Shown one piece after another: positions 4,492-5,594 of a stretch of DNA of 5,594 nt. Under the pieces are notes generated by a model. That model was not told the origin of the DNA, ran no database searches, and worked only from the letters and a program-made list of their open reading frames with translations. The translations under genes were made by a program, and so were the position numbers. How positions within the stretch are numbered: the first letter of the stretch is position 1; each line of letters begins with the position of its first letter. This DNA comes from Candidatus Bathyarchaeota archaeon (GTDB taxonomy: Archaea; Thermoproteota; Bathyarchaeia; TCS64): assembly GCA_013619005.1 (NCBI GenBank), contig JABXKY010000330.1:1-5594 (forward strand). The letters run 5' to 3'.

Positions 4492-5594
4492 TTAGAAGCT
4501 AATCTTGGTAGCTGTTGACTCCTTCCCGAACTTGTTCTCAGTGGCCTTCCTGACTGATTCAAGCTCATCTGGCTTGGCATAGACCCTCATAATGTCCAAG
4601 TAACCGACAAGCGTGCCCCCAAGAGGACTCATCTCGCTGAAACTGACCCTAGTCTTGCCTCCGTCCCCAGCCTCGTGGTAAAGGGGTATGTCCTGTGGCT
4701 GCTGCTGTGAAGCGGCGTATGGCACGCTGGGTGCCGTTGACACGTCCATGATGACGGTGTTCGGGTCGACGCCGGCCTCGTCCGCGATGTCTCTTGCCAG
4801 GTTCTCCCTGATATTGCTCATGATCATGACGTTGACGGCAAACCTGTCCCTTCTGTGGACCACCGTCTCGTATGCGCATTTGAGGAGCTTCCTATCGAGA
4901 TATCCCCTTGTCAGCTCGTACGCGGTCTTGCTCTCACCGGTGGGCGAGTCTTTCAGGGAGCACAGCATGTTGATAACAGTGTTGTCGTCAAGCCGGTGAT
5001 ACTCATCGGCGGTCTTGAAGCCGGTTATCCCCAGCTCCTCGTCCGCTAGCTCCATCGCCCTCACAAGCATCACCTCGGCTGCCCTGACGCTACGGTGGAA
5101 ATAGACGGCCTTGAACATCATGTACCGGGCAATGACCATGGATTCCAGCACATAGAGGGCCGTATCCTTGACCGCCAGGGTATCATCCACGACCCCGATG
5201 CTCCTGACCAGCCTATCATAATCCACCTTGCCGTACTCGACCCCCGAGAAGTAACTGTCCCTGGGCAGGTAATCCAGTACATCCGCGCTGAACTGACCCG
5301 CTATGATGTTGTTGATGTAGGGCTTATCGCAATCTAAACGCCCCACGGAGAGTTTCCCTATCTCCTCGGCGTCGAAGCCGTTGTCTTTTAGGACATCACC
5401 GACATCGGTCTCACTGACGATTCTAGTTGACATCTGCTCGTGGTTCATATCCCTCTTCTCGAGGACCTCCTCGAAGAGGTGGCTGAAGGGTCCGTGACCG
5501 ATATCATGGAGTAGCCCAGCTATCCGTATCTTGCTCGCGTCCTCCTGGTCTATCAGCTCAACGTCCTGTAGTCTTCGAGCGATCTCCCCCGATA
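4492..5594 (-). CDS. HD-domain phosphohydrolase, SAMHD1/COG1078 type, 5' end outside the window
   Basis: Likely a metal-dependent nucleotide (possibly dNTP) phosphohydrolase in the cytoplasm. The frame is open to the right edge, so the start lies beyond 5594; the ATG at 5448 is internal because the HD motif GLLHDIGHGPFSH lies upstream of it, at about 5517-5479. Compared from memory with human SAMHD1: H and D of HD at 5508-5503, the two later His of that motif, and the HE of MNHE are present. Counting from the Met at 5448, D56 matches the fourth metal ligand, LDYLPRD (58-64) matches the DYFARD motif, and R108 and Y116 match two substrate contacts. The residue after Y116 is Phe where SAMHD1 has Gln. 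The first metal-ligand His and the family's N-terminal part, probably 40-80 residues, are out of view. A Gln-rich patch (SQQQPQ, about residues 247-252) lies in a probable loop before the C-terminal domain. The gene ends at TAA 4494-4492. Substrate is inference; many archaeal relatives are uncharacterised. Confidence 0.88.
   Translation of the reverse strand, partial: SGEIARRLQDVELIDQEDASKIRIAGLLHDIGHGPFSHLFEEVLEKRDMNHEQMSTRIVSETDVGDVLKDNGFDAEEIGKLSVGRLDCDKPYINNIIAGQFSADVLDYLPRDSYFSGVEYGKVDYDRLVRSIGVVDDTLAVKDTALYVLESMVIARYMMFKAVYFHRSVRAAEVMLVRAMELADEELGITGFKTADEYHRLDDNTVINMLCSLKDSPTGESKTAYELTRGYLDRKLLKCAYETVVHRRDRFAVNVMIMSNIRENLARDIADEAGVDPNTVIMDVSTAPSVPYAASQQQPQDIPLYHEAGDGGKTRVSFSEMSPLGGTLVGYLDIMRVYAKPDELESVRKATENKFGKESTATKISF

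Noticed and set aside
4688..4999. Plus-strand open frame antisense to the HD gene
   Set aside because: The minus-strand frame has clear HD-family conservation; this one has no motif or start signal.

Overview
This window appears to come from an archaeon. It carries a COG3199-type ATP-NAD kinase, a split aconitase X next to a UbiD-type decarboxylase (the archaeal modified mevalonate pathway), a PAC4-like proteasome assembly chaperone and a stand-alone one-finger C2H2 protein. It also has TATA-like boxes and several starts without a Shine-Dalgarno site. Members with conventional C-terminal mevalonate steps (Sulfolobales, haloarchaea, Thermoplasma-type) are less likely. The exact lineage cannot be fixed from the sequence; a TACK/Thaumarchaeota-like or Bathyarchaeia-like source is a guess based on the PAC4-like gene.

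Layout. Plus strand: the 3' two thirds of an ATP-NAD kinase (1-731); a 38-bp gap containing a perfect 7-bp inverted repeat; a 107-residue PAC4-like protein (770-1093); a UbiD-family decarboxylase (1080-2417) overlapping it by 14 bases; a 212-bp non-coding gap with TATA-like boxes; the large subunit (2630-3820) and small swivelling subunit (3817-4218) of aconitase X, joined by an ATGA overlap. Minus strand: a short zinc-finger/coiled-coil protein (4445-4215) and an HD-domain phosphohydrolase of the SAMHD1/COG1078 type (entering from beyond 5594, ending at 4492). The two gene blocks converge on one CTAG in which both stop codons overlap.

How the genes work together. The central block encodes the two consecutive reactions that define the archaeal modified mevalonate pathway. 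Phosphomevalonate dehydratase (the aconitase X pair) converts mevalonate 5-phosphate to trans-anhydromevalonate 5-phosphate, and the UbiD-family enzyme decarboxylates this to isopentenyl phosphate. Mevalonate kinase, isopentenyl phosphate kinase and the UbiX-type prenyl-transferase that makes the UbiD cofactor are not in the window. The NAD kinase (NADP supply), proteasome chaperone and HD phosphohydrolase have no direct enzymatic link to this pathway that the sequence shows. No mobile element, CRISPR array, tRNA or rRNA was seen.
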